The position numbers were made by a program, and so were the translations under genes. DNA of 64,000 nucleotides, from positions 18,709 through 82,708 of the forward strand of contig NZ_QKYK01000027.1 of NCBI RefSeq assembly GCF_003426815.1, read 5' to 3'. The notes beneath the pieces were generated by a model that worked only from the letters and a program-made list of their open reading frames with translations, did no database searches and was not told the origin of the DNA. The DNA comes from Desertimonas flava (GTDB lineage Bacteria; Actinomycetota; Acidimicrobiia; Acidimicrobiales; Ilumatobacteraceae). How positions within the stretch are numbered: position 1 is the first letter of the stretch; every line of letters starts with the position of its first letter. Shown here one piece after another: positions 7,924 to 15,980 of this stretch.

Positions 7924-8784
7924 TCAGCCGACGCGGATCAACCCCTCTTGTACCACGCTCACGGCGAGGCGACCGTCGCGGGTGAAGATCGAACCGCCGG
8001 CGAGCCCGCGCGCCGACGTCACCGAGATCGGCCGCTGGCTGTACAGCAGCCACTCGTCGGCCCGGAACGGACGATGGAACCACATCGCGTGGTCGAGGCT
8101 GGCCATGCGGATGCCGGGCGAGTCCCAGGCCAGGCCGAACGGGAGGATCGCGGTGTCGAGCAACGTCATGTCGCTCGCGTAGGTGACGATGCACGCGTGG
8201 AGCACCGGGTCGTCGGGCAGCGGCCCGTCGGCGCGCAGCCACACCTCCTGCGACTCCGCCGTCGTTCCCCGCCGGCTCATCGGGTCGGGGCCGACGTAGC
8301 GCAGGTCGATCGGTCGGGGCCGGTCGAACATGTCGCCGAGCTGCTCGCGGTACGGCTGGAGGCGCTCGTGCCAGTCGGGCAGCGATTCTGGGTCGGGGAG
8401 GCCGGACGGCATCGTGGGCTGGTAGTCGGGGCCGTCCTCGGCGCCGTGGAAGCTGGCCTGCAGGTTGAAGATCGCCGCCCCGTGTTGGATCGCCACGACG
8501 CGGCGCGTCGTGAAGCTGCGGCCGTCGCGCAGGCGGTCGACCTCGTAGAGGATCGGCGCCGCCGGGTCGCCCGGGCGGAGGAAGTAGGCGTGGAGGGAGT
8601 GGACGTGGCGGTTGATGTCGTCGACCGTGCGAGCGGCGGCCACCAGCGCCTGGCCCGCCACCTGGCCCCCGAACACCCGGAGGCGGTTCTCGTCGGACGA
8701 GCGCCCGCGGAAGATGTTGACCTCGATCGGCTCGAGATCGAGGAGGTCGATCAGATGGTCGACGGCGGAACGATCGGCAGACAC
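7924..8784 (-). CDS. tesB: Acyl-CoA thioesterase II (TesB-type)
   Basis: This 286-residue double-hotdog thioesterase hydrolyses acyl-CoA to free fatty acid and CoA in the cytosol. Signature segments are NIFRGRSSDENRLRVFGGQVAGQAL (residues 23-47, with the family FGGQ.. motif), HSLHAYFLRPGDP, RDGRSFTTRRVVAIQHG, and in the second hotdog YASDMTLLDTAILPFG and MASLDHAMWFHRPFRADEW, which match the Asp/Thr/Gln catalytic region of TesB. Length is as expected. It starts with ATG 30 bp upstream of the sugar dehydrogenase gene on the same strand, but the two do not share an obvious pathway. Confidence 0.93.
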   Translation of the reverse strand: MSADRSAVDHLIDLLDLEPIEVNIFRGRSSDENRLRVFGGQVAGQALVAAARTVDDINRHVHSLHAYFLRPGDPAAPILYEVDRLRDGRSFTTRRVVAIQHGAAIFNLQASFHGAEDGPDYQPTMPSGLPDPESLPDWHERLQPYREQLGDMFDRPRPIDLRYVGPDPMSRRGTTAESQEVWLRADGPLPDDPVLHACIVTYASDMTLLDTAILPFGLAWDSPGIRMASLDHAMWFHRPFRADEWLLYSQRPISVTSARGLAGGSIFTRDGRLAVSVVQEGLIRVG

Positions 8785-8818
8785 GCTCAGATCATGCCGT
8801 GTTTCACGCCTCGATCCT

Positions 8819-8866
8819 GATTCTCAGCCGTCTCCGGTCGCGATGCCGCGACGCCGGGAGCACACG
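8819..8866. repeat. Partly decayed copy of palindrome family B
   Basis: GATTCTCAGCCGTCTCCGG begins here and continues CGCGATGCCGCGAC, matching the left arm of the perfect palindrome at 36136-36189 with one change (GGC to GCC). The right arm is recognisable only in part (CGCGACGCCGGGAG). It lies in the 105-bp gap between the XRE regulator and tesB, both read leftward. Confidence 0.75.
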
Positions 8867-8889
8867 AACTGCGTGACCCGCGGCGGCGC

Positions 8890-9699
8890 CTATCGGGCCG
8901 CGGCGAGCCGGGCGCCGTCCGCCGCTGCGCGAAGGAGCGCGGCCGTGGCCGCGTCGGCCGGGAAGAACGTCTCGATGGCGATCTCGTCGAGCGTCACGTC
9001 GCGTGGCGCCCCGAACACGGTGACCGTGTAGAGGAATGTCAGCTCACCGCCGTCGGTGCGCAACCGGAGGGGGATCACGAGGTCCTCGCCGACGTCGTCG
9101 ATGTCGACACGATGCCCGTCCCGTTGCGGGTACGACTCGATCTCGTCGGCCAGTTCGCTGAGCGCCGGATCGGCCGTTCGTGCGGCGTGACGCCGGATCC
9201 GCCGTACGACGTGGGCTCGCCATTGCTCGTAGTTGACCACCCGGGGTGCCAAGGCGTCGGGATGCAACGTGCCCCGCATGACGTTGAAGGGCTCGTCGAG
9301 GGGCGGCCCGTCGGCAAGCCCGAGGATCGAGAGCGCCGCGTCGTTGGCGGCCAACAGCTCCCACCGCGCGTTCACGGCGAGCGCCGGGTTGGGTTCGTGC
9401 CCGGTGAGCACCGCCTCGACGGCCGCTCGCGCCGATCCGAGGTCGGCGAGCGGCCGTTCCGGATGCATTGGCGCGAACCCCGCAGCCAGGTACAGGCGGT
9501 TGCGCTCGCGCAGGGGGACGTCGAGCTCGTCGCAGAGCCGGGCGATCATCGTCCGGCTGGGCAACGAACGGCCCGTCTCGACGAAGCTCAGATGGCGCGC
9601 CGAGATGTCGGCGCCGATCGCCACGTCGAGCTGCGACCGGCGGCGTCGCTGTCGCCAGGTCCGCACCAGGTGTCCGACAGGTTCGGTCGCCACGGTCAT
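8890..9699 (-). CDS. XRE-family transcriptional regulator with MmyB-like ligand domain
   Basis: This 269-residue protein has an N-terminal helix-turn-helix (about residues 9-65: VRTWRQRRRRSQLDVAIGADISARHLSFVETGRSLPSRTMI) followed by ERNRLYLAAGFAP, the hallmark of the MmyB-like family. A C-terminal sensor domain follows (ALAVNARWELLAANDAALSILG, VNYEQWRAHVVRRIRRHAA, then LTFLYTVTVFGAPRDVTLDEIAIETFFPADAAT), a MmyB-like fatty-acid or ligand pocket. The ATG at 9699 fits the family. It is divergent from the SnoaL-like gene at 9787 with an 87-bp gap, so it probably represses that gene and itself. In this family the regulated neighbour is often a small oxidoreductase or NTF2-fold enzyme. Confidence 0.9.
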   Translation of the reverse strand: MTVATEPVGHLVRTWRQRRRRSQLDVAIGADISARHLSFVETGRSLPSRTMIARLCDELDVPLRERNRLYLAAGFAPMHPERPLADLGSARAAVEAVLTGHEPNPALAVNARWELLAANDAALSILGLADGPPLDEPFNVMRGTLHPDALAPRVVNYEQWRAHVVRRIRRHAARTADPALSELADEIESYPQRDGHRVDIDDVGEDLVIPLRLRTDGGELTFLYTVTVFGAPRDVTLDEIAIETFFPADAATAALLRAAADGARLAAAR

Positions 9700-9733
9700 G
9701 GCTCCAGCGTGCCGACCGCGTCGGGGCCGGCCA

Positions 9734-9750
9734 ACTACGTCCGAGGTAAT
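9734..9750. promoter_or_regulatory. Candidate operator for the XRE regulator
   Basis: The imperfect dyad ACTACGTCCGAGGTAAT (arms ACTAC/GTAAT around 7 bp) is the only dyad in the gap between the divergent XRE regulator and the SnoaL-like gene. Assignment to this regulator is inference from position. Confidence 0.35.
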
Positions 9751-9786
9751 CGACACGCCGACGCGCCGGTGCGCATCGTGGACACC

Positions 9787-10191
9787 ATGACCCCCACGAC
9801 CAACCCCCAAGCCGCCGCGATCGAGCGCTACCTGGCCTTCTGGAACCATGCCCCCGGCGACGATCGACGCCGCCTCGGCCGCCAGACGTTCGCGCCCGAC
9901 GTCCGCTACCGCGCACCGCTCGCCGATCGATCCGGTCTCGACGACCTGGTCGAGTTGGCCGGCGAGTTCTCGCTCGAGCTCGGTGCGATCACCATGACCT
10001 CCCGTGGCGAGCCTGACCTGCACAACGACTGCGCCCGATTGCGGTGGGAGCTGCACCGCGACGGCGAGTCGTTCGCGGAGGGAACCGACGTGTTGACGTT
10101 CGATCCCGACGGACTCGTGGCGACGGTGACCACGTTCATCGACCGGCCACCGGCGGGCTTCGATCCGCATGCTCACGGCCGCGCGGCCTGA
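9787..10191 (+). CDS. SnoaL/NTF2-like small protein
   Basis: This 134-residue protein has the NTF2-fold pattern: IERYLAFWNHAPGDDRRRLGRQTFAPDVRYRAPLADRSGLDDLVELAGEF, then RLRWELHRDGESFAEGTDVLTFDPDGLVATVTTFIDRPP. The last block is the usual 'G.D.l.FDpdGrI..vt.F.D' end of SnoaL-like polyketide cyclase or limonene-epoxide-hydrolase-like proteins. It may bind a small lipophilic molecule or isomerise or hydrolyse it. No catalytic assignment can be made. It is divergent from, and probably controlled by, the XRE regulator next door. Confidence 0.8.
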   Translation: MTPTTNPQAAAIERYLAFWNHAPGDDRRRLGRQTFAPDVRYRAPLADRSGLDDLVELAGEFSLELGAITMTSRGEPDLHNDCARLRWELHRDGESFAEGTDVLTFDPDGLVATVTTFIDRPPAGFDPHAHGRAA

Positions 10192-10228
10192 CCGGGCGAG
10201 GGCCCTCGGCGACCCCTAACGTGGCGGG

Positions 10229-11170
10229 GTGACCTCTGAGACCGCCCGCACCCTCCACGTGGGCGCCGGGATCGCGATGTCGTACGCCGACCCGGCGAGC
10301 GATCTCCGGGCGACCGCCGCTCACGTGGAGGCCCTCGGGTTCGACAGCGTGTGGCTGTCGGACAGCAACCTCGGACATCCCGGCAGCCTCGAGCCGCTCA
10401 CGATGCTCGGCTACCTCGCGGCGACGACCGAACGGCTGCGGCTCGGGGTGTCGGTGCTGGTCGTCCCGTCCAAGGTGCCGGTCCAGCTGGCCCAGATGTT
10501 GGCCACGATCGATCAGCTGTCGGGCGGCCGGTTGATCGCCGGAATCGGCCTCGGGCAGCCGGACCATCTCTCCGCTTACGGGGTGACGCGTGCGGGGCGT
10601 GCCCGTCGGTTCGACGAGGCGGTCGAGCTGATGCGGGCGGTGTGGCAGCCGGGGCCGACGACGCTCGACGGCCCGACCTGGCAACTCGACGGCGTCGACG
10701 TGAACCCCCGACCCGTGCAGCAGCCCGGTGTGCCGCTGTGGTTCGGTGGCGGCAGCGACGGGGCCATCGATCGGGCGGCGCGCTACGGCGACGGATGGAC
10801 GAATGCCGGGATGTCGAAGTTCGCCGACGCGGGGGCGCTGGCCGACCGGATGCGCGCCGCGCTCGAGCGTCACGAGCGGGACCCGTCGGCGTTCACCATC
10901 GGGAAGCGGGTGTACGTCGTGGTCGACAACGACGAGCAGCGGGCACTCGGCCGCATCGAGCGCGAGTTCCACACGATCTACGGGCGGCCCGGGCTGGGCG
11001 AGGGGATCGCCGTGCACGGATCGAGCGACCAGGTCACCGAGCAGGTGCTCGGCCTCGCCGCCCACGGCTACTCGTTCGTCATGCTGCACCCGATCGACGA
11101 CCAGCACGAGCAACTGGCGCTCCTGGCCGACTCCGTCCTGCCCGCCCTGCGCGCGGCGTGGGGCTCGTGA
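10229..11170 (+). CDS. LLM-class (luciferase-like, probably F420-dependent) oxidoreductase
   Basis: This 313-residue TIM-barrel oxidoreductase begins at GTG. Family features are HVEALGFDSVWLSDSNLGH, LGYLAATTERLRLGVSVLVVP, QLAQMLATIDQLSGGRLIAGIGLG (the strongly conserved block around residue 100), RAGRARRFDEAVELMRAVW and PLWFGGGSDGAIDRAARYGDGWTNAG. In actinobacteria these proteins usually use coenzyme F420 rather than FMN, but the cofactor cannot be proven from sequence. The stop TGA overlaps the next gene's ATG (GTGATG), so the two are co-translated. Confidence 0.9.
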   Translation: MTSETARTLHVGAGIAMSYADPASDLRATAAHVEALGFDSVWLSDSNLGHPGSLEPLTMLGYLAATTERLRLGVSVLVVPSKVPVQLAQMLATIDQLSGGRLIAGIGLGQPDHLSAYGVTRAGRARRFDEAVELMRAVWQPGPTTLDGPTWQLDGVDVNPRPVQQPGVPLWFGGGSDGAIDRAARYGDGWTNAGMSKFADAGALADRMRAALERHERDPSAFTIGKRVYVVVDNDEQRALGRIEREFHTIYGRPGLGEGIAVHGSSDQVTEQVLGLAAHGYSFVMLHPIDDQHEQLALLADSVLPALRAAWGS

Positions 11171-11805
11171 TGTCGGCGGACTGGCGCCGGCACGCCATCG
11201 CCGCCAAGGGATTCATGCCACCAGACGAAGGGGACGCGCTCTACGAGGCGGCCCTCGCCGCGGCCGTCGCCGTTCCCGGCGCACCGTTCGTGGAGGTCGG
11301 CTCGTACTGCGGACGTTCGACGATCTGGCTCGCCGCGGCCGCACGGGAGGCGGGAACGGTGGTCTTCGCCGTCGACCATCACCGCGGGTCGGAGGAGAAT
11401 CAGAGCGGTTGGGAGCACCACGACCCGTCGGTGGTCGACCCGCGGACGGGACGGATGGACACGCTGCCGTTCTTCCGCCGGGCGCTCGAGGACGCCGGCC
11501 TGGAGCAGTACGCGATCGCCGTGGTCGGTCAGTCGCCGACCGTGGCGATGCACTGGCGGGCGGCGGACGCTGCGCTGGTGTTCATCGACGGTGGCCACGG
11601 TGTGGAGCCCGCGACCGCGGACTATCTCGGCTGGACGCCCAAGGTAGCGATGGGTGGCACGTTGGCCATCCACGACGTGTTCCCCGACCCCGCCGACGGT
11701 GGGCGGCCGCCGTACGAGAACATCTACCTCCCGGCGCTCGAGAGCGGACGCTTCCGCCTCGCCTCCACCGCCGGCTCGCTGCGGATCCTCACCCGCGTCG
11801 ACTGA
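11170..11805 (+). CDS. Class I SAM-dependent methyltransferase (Methyltransf_24-like)
   Basis: This 211-residue protein has FVEVGSYCGRSTIWLAAAAREAGTVVFAVDHHRGSEENQ (about residues 39-77), the SAM-binding motif I and the acidic residue after strand 2, then ADAALVFIDGGHGVEPATADYLGWTPKVAMGGTLAIHDVFPDPADGG, in which the IDGGH and aHD motifs are typical of the Methyltransf_24 group (macrolide and O-methyltransferase-like). It is translationally coupled to the LLM oxidoreductase upstream, suggesting they act on the same compound. That compound is unknown. Confidence 0.85.
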   Translation: MSADWRRHAIAAKGFMPPDEGDALYEAALAAAVAVPGAPFVEVGSYCGRSTIWLAAAAREAGTVVFAVDHHRGSEENQSGWEHHDPSVVDPRTGRMDTLPFFRRALEDAGLEQYAIAVVGQSPTVAMHWRAADAALVFIDGGHGVEPATADYLGWTPKVAMGGTLAIHDVFPDPADGGRPPYENIYLPALESGRFRLASTAGSLRILTRVD

Positions 11806-11835
11806 TCCTTCTGGGCGCGGATCGTGCCATTTCTC

Positions 11836-11884
11836 CTTCTGGGCGCGATCCGTGACGCTCACCGTCACGGATCGCGCCCAGAAG
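11836..11884. repeat. Perfect 22-bp inverted repeat (long hairpin) with a partial copy upstream
   Basis: The left arm at 11836-11857 begins CTTCTGGGCGCGATCCGTG, and its exact reverse complement is at 11863-11884, leaving a 5-nt loop CTCAC. A partial, unpaired copy (CCTTCTGGGCGCGGATCGTG) sits 28 bp upstream at 11807-11826. The hairpin lies between two genes reading the same way, so it could be a terminator for the methyltransferase or a REP-like mobile palindrome. Confidence 0.85.
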
Positions 11885-11926
11885 CGTGATGGTGGCGGGC
11901 CACCGCCGCCGTCTACCGTGACCTCC

Positions 11927-13900
11927 ATGCGCCCTCCCCGTCGCCCGCTGGTCGGCCTCGTCGCCGTCGCTGTCACCGCCACCCTCGCCGCACCCGTGGG
12001 AGTGCTCGCCGGATCCGACCCGCCGTCCGACCCGCCCTCCTCGTCGGACCCGGCCGACGCATCCGGCTCCGACCCGGCGGCGTCCGACCCGACCGGCGCC
12101 GCAGACAGCTCCGACGGCGCCGGCGATGCCGATCTGGCCGCAGCGCGCGCCGGCCTCGCCACGTGGTTGCAGGCCAACAGGCCGGCGTCGCCGAGCACCA
12201 GCACCGACCTTCCCGGCTGCCCGGCGATCGAGCTCGAGACCTTCGAGGCGGCGATGGCCGATGCCGGTGTCTCCGCCGAGCTCGGGGGCTGGGGCACCGA
12301 GATCGAGTGGTCCGAGTACGCCGGCATCGACCCCGACCTGATGGGGATCGTGTGTGCTGGTGACACCGACGGCGACGCCAACGACTCCGACGCCGAGCTC
12401 GCCGCCGGTCTGTTCGCCGTCGACGCCGGAACCGACGAGCGGGCGGTCCGCATCGTCACCGGGTTCAGCCTCGGGGCCCTCGATGTGATCGACGCGGACA
12501 TCCCCGGCATCTCCGGCGGCACCCTGACCACCGGCTGCCTCCTCGACGGCGGACTCAGCGCCTGCCTCACGTTCTGGGATCTCGACGGGCTGATCGTCGG
12601 GACGAGCCTGATGTCGGACGTCAGGGAGCTTCCCGACGGGTCGTCGCAAGCCGTGCTCGAGGCGGTTCTGCCGCAGGTCCTCGCCACCCTGACAACGCAT
12701 GGCGGCGCCGTTCCAACGCCCCCGCCGTCCGAGCCGGCGATCGCCAGCGACGGCACGTCCGTCGGCGACGCCCGAGCCGGGCTGATCCGCGTCCTCAGCG
12801 GCGCCGACACGCCCCTCGATGCGCCGCTGGAGCCGTGTGTCCTCGCCGATGTCGCCGCCGTCGACGCCGCGCTCGAGACGTCGGGTGCCGACACCCCGCT
12901 GAGCGACTGGGGCCAGTGGATCGGCCCGCTGACACCGCTCGACGAGTGGCCCCAACGTGGCATCGTGTGCACGGGCAGCTACGTCGGCGCGGCCGGCGAC
13001 GCATCGTTCCCCGAGTTGAACCTGGCCCTCGCCGTGGCCGACTTCGGTGACGACGCGACGCTCGGCACGTACTTCTCCGACCACCTCGGGATCAGCCCCG
13101 ACGAGGAGCCGATCGCCGCGCCCGCCGCCGGTGGCGAGACGATCGGGAGGTGCGTCCAGCGGGACCGCGTCTACGACTGCTACGAGGCGTGGACCGACGG
13201 CAGCGGCTTCGTCGTGGCGGTCCACATCGAGGATCAGACGTTCTTCGACCGCCAGTCGGCGTCGGTCGTCGTCGACGAGCTCGTGCCGTCGGTGTTGGAC
13301 GCGCTGGGCAGCGGGGCGACGCAGGTGGGCGACGAGCTCGCCGGCATCGACGGCAGCCAGGTCGACGACGCCGAGGCCGCCCTCCTGTCGTTCGTCGAGT
13401 CGGCGGGAGCAACGAGCGGATTGGACTGCCCGGTGGCCACGGCCGATGAAGTCGCCGGCGCCTTGGACCTTGTCGGCATCGATCACGATGTCGACGACTG
13501 GCGCGCCCACATCCAGGAACTCGAGACCACGAACGGCACCGAACTGGGGACCGGACTGGTGTGTACCGACGGGTCGCTCCTCACCGTCGAAGGCGTCTCC
13601 TTCAGACTCGAAGCCATCTCCTTCTTGGATGTGGTGGAGGCCGAGGAGATGGTGGCAGCGGCGAGTCTCACCGCGGGTGGCACCCCCGAAGATGTCGCGC
13701 CCGGCACGATCGCCGGATCCTGCACATCGGTGTCGGGGCAGGAGTACTGCAACGCCTGGTGGCGCGACGGCACGTTCGTGGTCGGCGTGACGCTGTTGGC
13801 CGACGCCGACGCCGACGAGATCACCCGCAACGACGCCGGCGAGGTGCTCACCACTCTGGTGCCGACGGTCCTGTCGTCGCTCGCGACCATCGCCGGCTGA
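11927..13900 (+). CDS. Large secreted protein of three repeated four-cysteine domains
   Basis: This 657-residue exported protein has a signal peptide (MRPPRRPLVGLVAVAVTATLAAPVGVLA), a Ser/Pro/Asp-rich spacer (residues 29-70) and three homologous domains at about 71-254, 281-461 and 481-657. Each starts with a helix such as ARAGLATWLQ, ARAGLIRVLS or AEAALLSFVE, then CPAIE/CVLAD/CPVAT, GIVCAGD/GIVCTGS/GLVCTDG, and ends with a C..x..C pair (GCLLDGGLSACLTFW, RCVQRDRVYDCYEAW, SCTSVSGQEYCNAWW) followed by a hydrophobic strand. Four Cys per domain suggest two disulfides. I do not recognise the family. It stands alone between two palindromic repeats. Confidence 0.75.
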   Translation: MRPPRRPLVGLVAVAVTATLAAPVGVLAGSDPPSDPPSSSDPADASGSDPAASDPTGAADSSDGAGDADLAAARAGLATWLQANRPASPSTSTDLPGCPAIELETFEAAMADAGVSAELGGWGTEIEWSEYAGIDPDLMGIVCAGDTDGDANDSDAELAAGLFAVDAGTDERAVRIVTGFSLGALDVIDADIPGISGGTLTTGCLLDGGLSACLTFWDLDGLIVGTSLMSDVRELPDGSSQAVLEAVLPQVLATLTTHGGAVPTPPPSEPAIASDGTSVGDARAGLIRVLSGADTPLDAPLEPCVLADVAAVDAALETSGADTPLSDWGQWIGPLTPLDEWPQRGIVCTGSYVGAAGDASFPELNLALAVADFGDDATLGTYFSDHLGISPDEEPIAAPAAGGETIGRCVQRDRVYDCYEAWTDGSGFVVAVHIEDQTFFDRQSASVVVDELVPSVLDALGSGATQVGDELAGIDGSQVDDAEAALLSFVESAGATSGLDCPVATADEVAGALDLVGIDHDVDDWRAHIQELETTNGTELGTGLVCTDGSLLTVEGVSFRLEAISFLDVVEAEEMVAAASLTAGGTPEDVAPGTIAGSCTSVSGQEYCNAWWRDGTFVVGVTLLADADADEITRNDAGEVLTTLVPTVLSSLATIAG

Positions 13901-13914
13901 GCTGCGCCGTTCCC

Positions 13915-13979
13915 CATCCGAGTACTGAAGCGCGCCCGAGTACGGAGGGTCCCCCTGCGGGTCCCTCCGTACTCGGATG
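13915..13979. repeat. Palindrome family A, copy 1
   Basis: CATCCGAGTACTGAA opens the element and TACTCGGATG closes it, and inside CGAGTACGGAGGG is repeated in inverted form (CCCTCCGTACTCG). Preceded by GTTCCC like copy 2 at 37561-37625. It lies between the ends of the convergent genes at 11927 and 13991 and could act as a bidirectional terminator. Confidence 0.85.
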
Positions 13980-13990
13980 AACCGTCGTTG

Positions 13991-14698
13991 TCAGGCGGGG
14001 TGTCCGAGCTTGGCGACGACGGCGGCGATCTCGGCGGGCGAGACGCCAGCGCCCGCGAGATAGTCCGCCGCATCGAGGCCGCTCGTGAAGGCGCGCAGGG
14101 CGGCGACCTTGTCGGCGATGCTCGTCTCCAGCTCCTCGCCGTCCAGGTGACGTTCGATCGGCTCGGGATGAGGATGGATGCGGTGACGGTCGTTGATCCC
14201 CCGGATCCCCGCCGCGTAGTGGGCGTCGACGGTCGCGCCATCGGTGCCGGCGAGGGCCAGCAGCAGCGTCACGATCAGCCCGGTCCGATCACGGCCGGCG
14301 GAACAGTGCACCACCACGCCAGCCGGTGCGGCCGCCACCGCACGTACGACGGTGGCGACGTGGTCGGGAAAGAGGCGCAGCACGTCGGGGTAGTGCCGGG
14401 GGTGGTTCAGCCACGGAACGCACAGCTCGGCGAACTCGGCGTTGCGCGGATCCTCCGTCGGCGCGCTGACGATGTCGATGCCGGCCCACGATCGCTCCGA
14501 CACCTCAGGGTCGGCGGGACGCCGGCCCCACTCGTCCTCGTTGCGGAGGTCGATCACCGTCGTGACCCCGGCCGCACGGAGCTCCGCCCATCCCCGGTCG
14601 GTCAACCACTCGCGGCGTCCCATCCGGAACAGCGACTCGCCGACCCGCCAGGCGTTGACGGCACCGTCCCAGCCGACCGGCTCGACGTGGGCGGTCAC
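13991..14698 (-). CDS. Tyrosine/serine protein phosphatase (DSP/PTP-like)
   Basis: This 235-residue cytosolic phosphatase starts at GTG 14698. The P-loop VVHCSAGRDRTG (CX5R, about residues 131-142) identifies the tyrosine-phosphatase superfamily. The upstream sequence DRGWAELRAAGVTTVIDLRNEDEWG is the typical 'gv..viDLR...E' start of the bacterial Tyr/Ser phosphatase (Y_phosphatase3) family. The substrate could be a phosphoprotein or a phosphoinositide. It overlaps the downstream end of the acyltransferase gene by 4 bp (14695-14698, GTGA), so the pair is one operon. Confidence 0.88.
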   Translation of the reverse strand: MTAHVEPVGWDGAVNAWRVGESLFRMGRREWLTDRGWAELRAAGVTTVIDLRNEDEWGRRPADPEVSERSWAGIDIVSAPTEDPRNAEFAELCVPWLNHPRHYPDVLRLFPDHVATVVRAVAAAPAGVVVHCSAGRDRTGLIVTLLLALAGTDGATVDAHYAAGIRGINDRHRIHPHPEPIERHLDGEELETSIADKVAALRAFTSGLDAADYLAGAGVSPAEIAAVVAKLGHPA

Positions 14699-15495
14699 GG
14701 CGCGTCGGCCGTGGTCCCCGCCGCTGGGGCGCCGGACGTCCCGGTGACGTCGGCGAGCTTGGCGGCGATCAACGCACGCACCTGCTCACGCAGCTGCTTG
14801 ACGTCGCCGCGTTCGAGCCCGGCGGTGTCGACGGGATCGAGCACGTAGACGTCGGCCTCGGACACGCCGAGTCGCCAATCGTGCTTGCGCAGCGCCGAAC
14901 GCGTGCCGTGCACCACGAGGGGCACGATGGGCACCTGCTTCTCGATGGCGAGCCGGAACGCGCCGTCCTTGAACTCACCGAGCTCGCCGCTCGCCGACCG
15001 GGTGCCCTCGGGGAAGATCATCACCGACACCTTCTTGTCGAGGCGGTCGCCGCACTCCTTCATCGCCTGGACGATGCTCTTGGCGTCGGTGCGGACGAGC
15101 GGGATGTCGCCGGCGAGCTGCATCAACCAGCCGACGAACGGGATCTTGAAGAACTCCGACTTGGACAGCCACTTCATCTCCCACGGCAGGTGCGAGATCA
15201 GCAGGATGTCGACGAAGCTCTCGTGGTTGGAGACCACGACGTAGGGCCGCCGCGGGTCGGGCGGGAGCGTGCCGTGCGTGCGGAACTTCCACAGCGGGTT
15301 GAGCACCTGGTGCACCACCGTGAGCTTGCGGAACAGCCAGCCGGCGGCGTAGCGGCCCGGGTCGAACGGCGCGGTGACCAGGCGGACGATCGCGACCAGC
15401 GGCAGCCACACGACGATCACGACGGCCAACACGAGCCAGCTCCACGCACTGAAGACGGTGCGGGCGACGGGGTTGTCGAGCAGACGGCGACGCAT
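14695..15495 (-). CDS. 1-acylglycerol-3-phosphate acyltransferase (PlsC-like)
   Basis: This 266-residue membrane acyltransferase has an N-terminal hydrophobic segment (WSWLVLAVVIVVWLPLVAIV, about 19-38), the catalytic NHESFVD motif (HX4D), the substrate-binding block VMIFPEGTRSASGELGEFKDGAF and the PIVPLVV motif. It would transfer an acyl group to lysophosphatidic acid in phospholipid synthesis, though a related acceptor is possible. It is translated together with the phosphatase gene downstream through a 4-bp overlap. A second, shorter PlsC-like protein is encoded at 51210. Confidence 0.9.
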   Translation of the reverse strand: MRRRLLDNPVARTVFSAWSWLVLAVVIVVWLPLVAIVRLVTAPFDPGRYAAGWLFRKLTVVHQVLNPLWKFRTHGTLPPDPRRPYVVVSNHESFVDILLISHLPWEMKWLSKSEFFKIPFVGWLMQLAGDIPLVRTDAKSIVQAMKECGDRLDKKVSVMIFPEGTRSASGELGEFKDGAFRLAIEKQVPIVPLVVHGTRSALRKHDWRLGVSEADVYVLDPVDTAGLERGDVKQLREQVRALIAAKLADVTGTSGAPAAGTTADAP

Positions 15496-15584
15496 GGCCG
15501 ACAGTCTGGCGCTTGGCCGGCGTGGATCGGCACCGGTGACGGAGGCGTGGGACTCGGTGGCCGCGTCGGATCTACAGTGCGCGC

Positions 15585-15980
15585 ATGGGGATCGAGGACG
15601 AGAAGTACGTGCGGTTCACCACGTTCAAGCGCGACGGCACGCCGGTGTCGACCGCCACGTGGATCGTCCCGCTCGACGGCGGCCGGATGGGATTCTGGAC
15701 GGCGTCGACGACCGGGAAGGTCAAGCGCCTGGCCCACACGGCGAGAGTCGAGGTGCAGCCGAGCGACAACCGCGGCCGCGCGAAGCCGGGGACGGACGCA
15801 ATCGGGGCGACGGCGCAGGTCGTCAGCGACGGCGACGACTTCGCCGCCGTCAAGCGCCGCATCGTGGCCAAGTACGGCGCGATGACGACGCTGACCCGCT
15901 TCCTGGCGCGCATCGGCGCGTTCGTCCGTCGGCGGCCGTTCGTCTACGCCGACCGCGTCGTCGTGATCACGCCGAACTGA
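15585..15980 (+). CDS. PPOX-class F420-dependent oxidoreductase-like protein
   Basis: This 131-residue split-barrel protein has KYVRFTTFKRDGTPVSTATWIVPLDGGRMGFWTASTTGKVKRLAHTARVEVQPSDNRG, which matches actinobacterial PPOX-class proteins that bind F420 or flavin (the family usually has GTPv.tpvw...dg...f.T...kkvkrlrrnp.V.l.p.d.rG). The reaction is unknown. It starts with ATG about 90 bp after the divergent acyltransferase start, and its 3' end overlaps the convergent thpR gene by 14 bp. Confidence 0.86.
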   Translation: MGIEDEKYVRFTTFKRDGTPVSTATWIVPLDGGRMGFWTASTTGKVKRLAHTARVEVQPSDNRGRAKPGTDAIGATAQVVSDGDDFAAVKRRIVAKYGAMTTLTRFLARIGAFVRRRPFVYADRVVVITPN

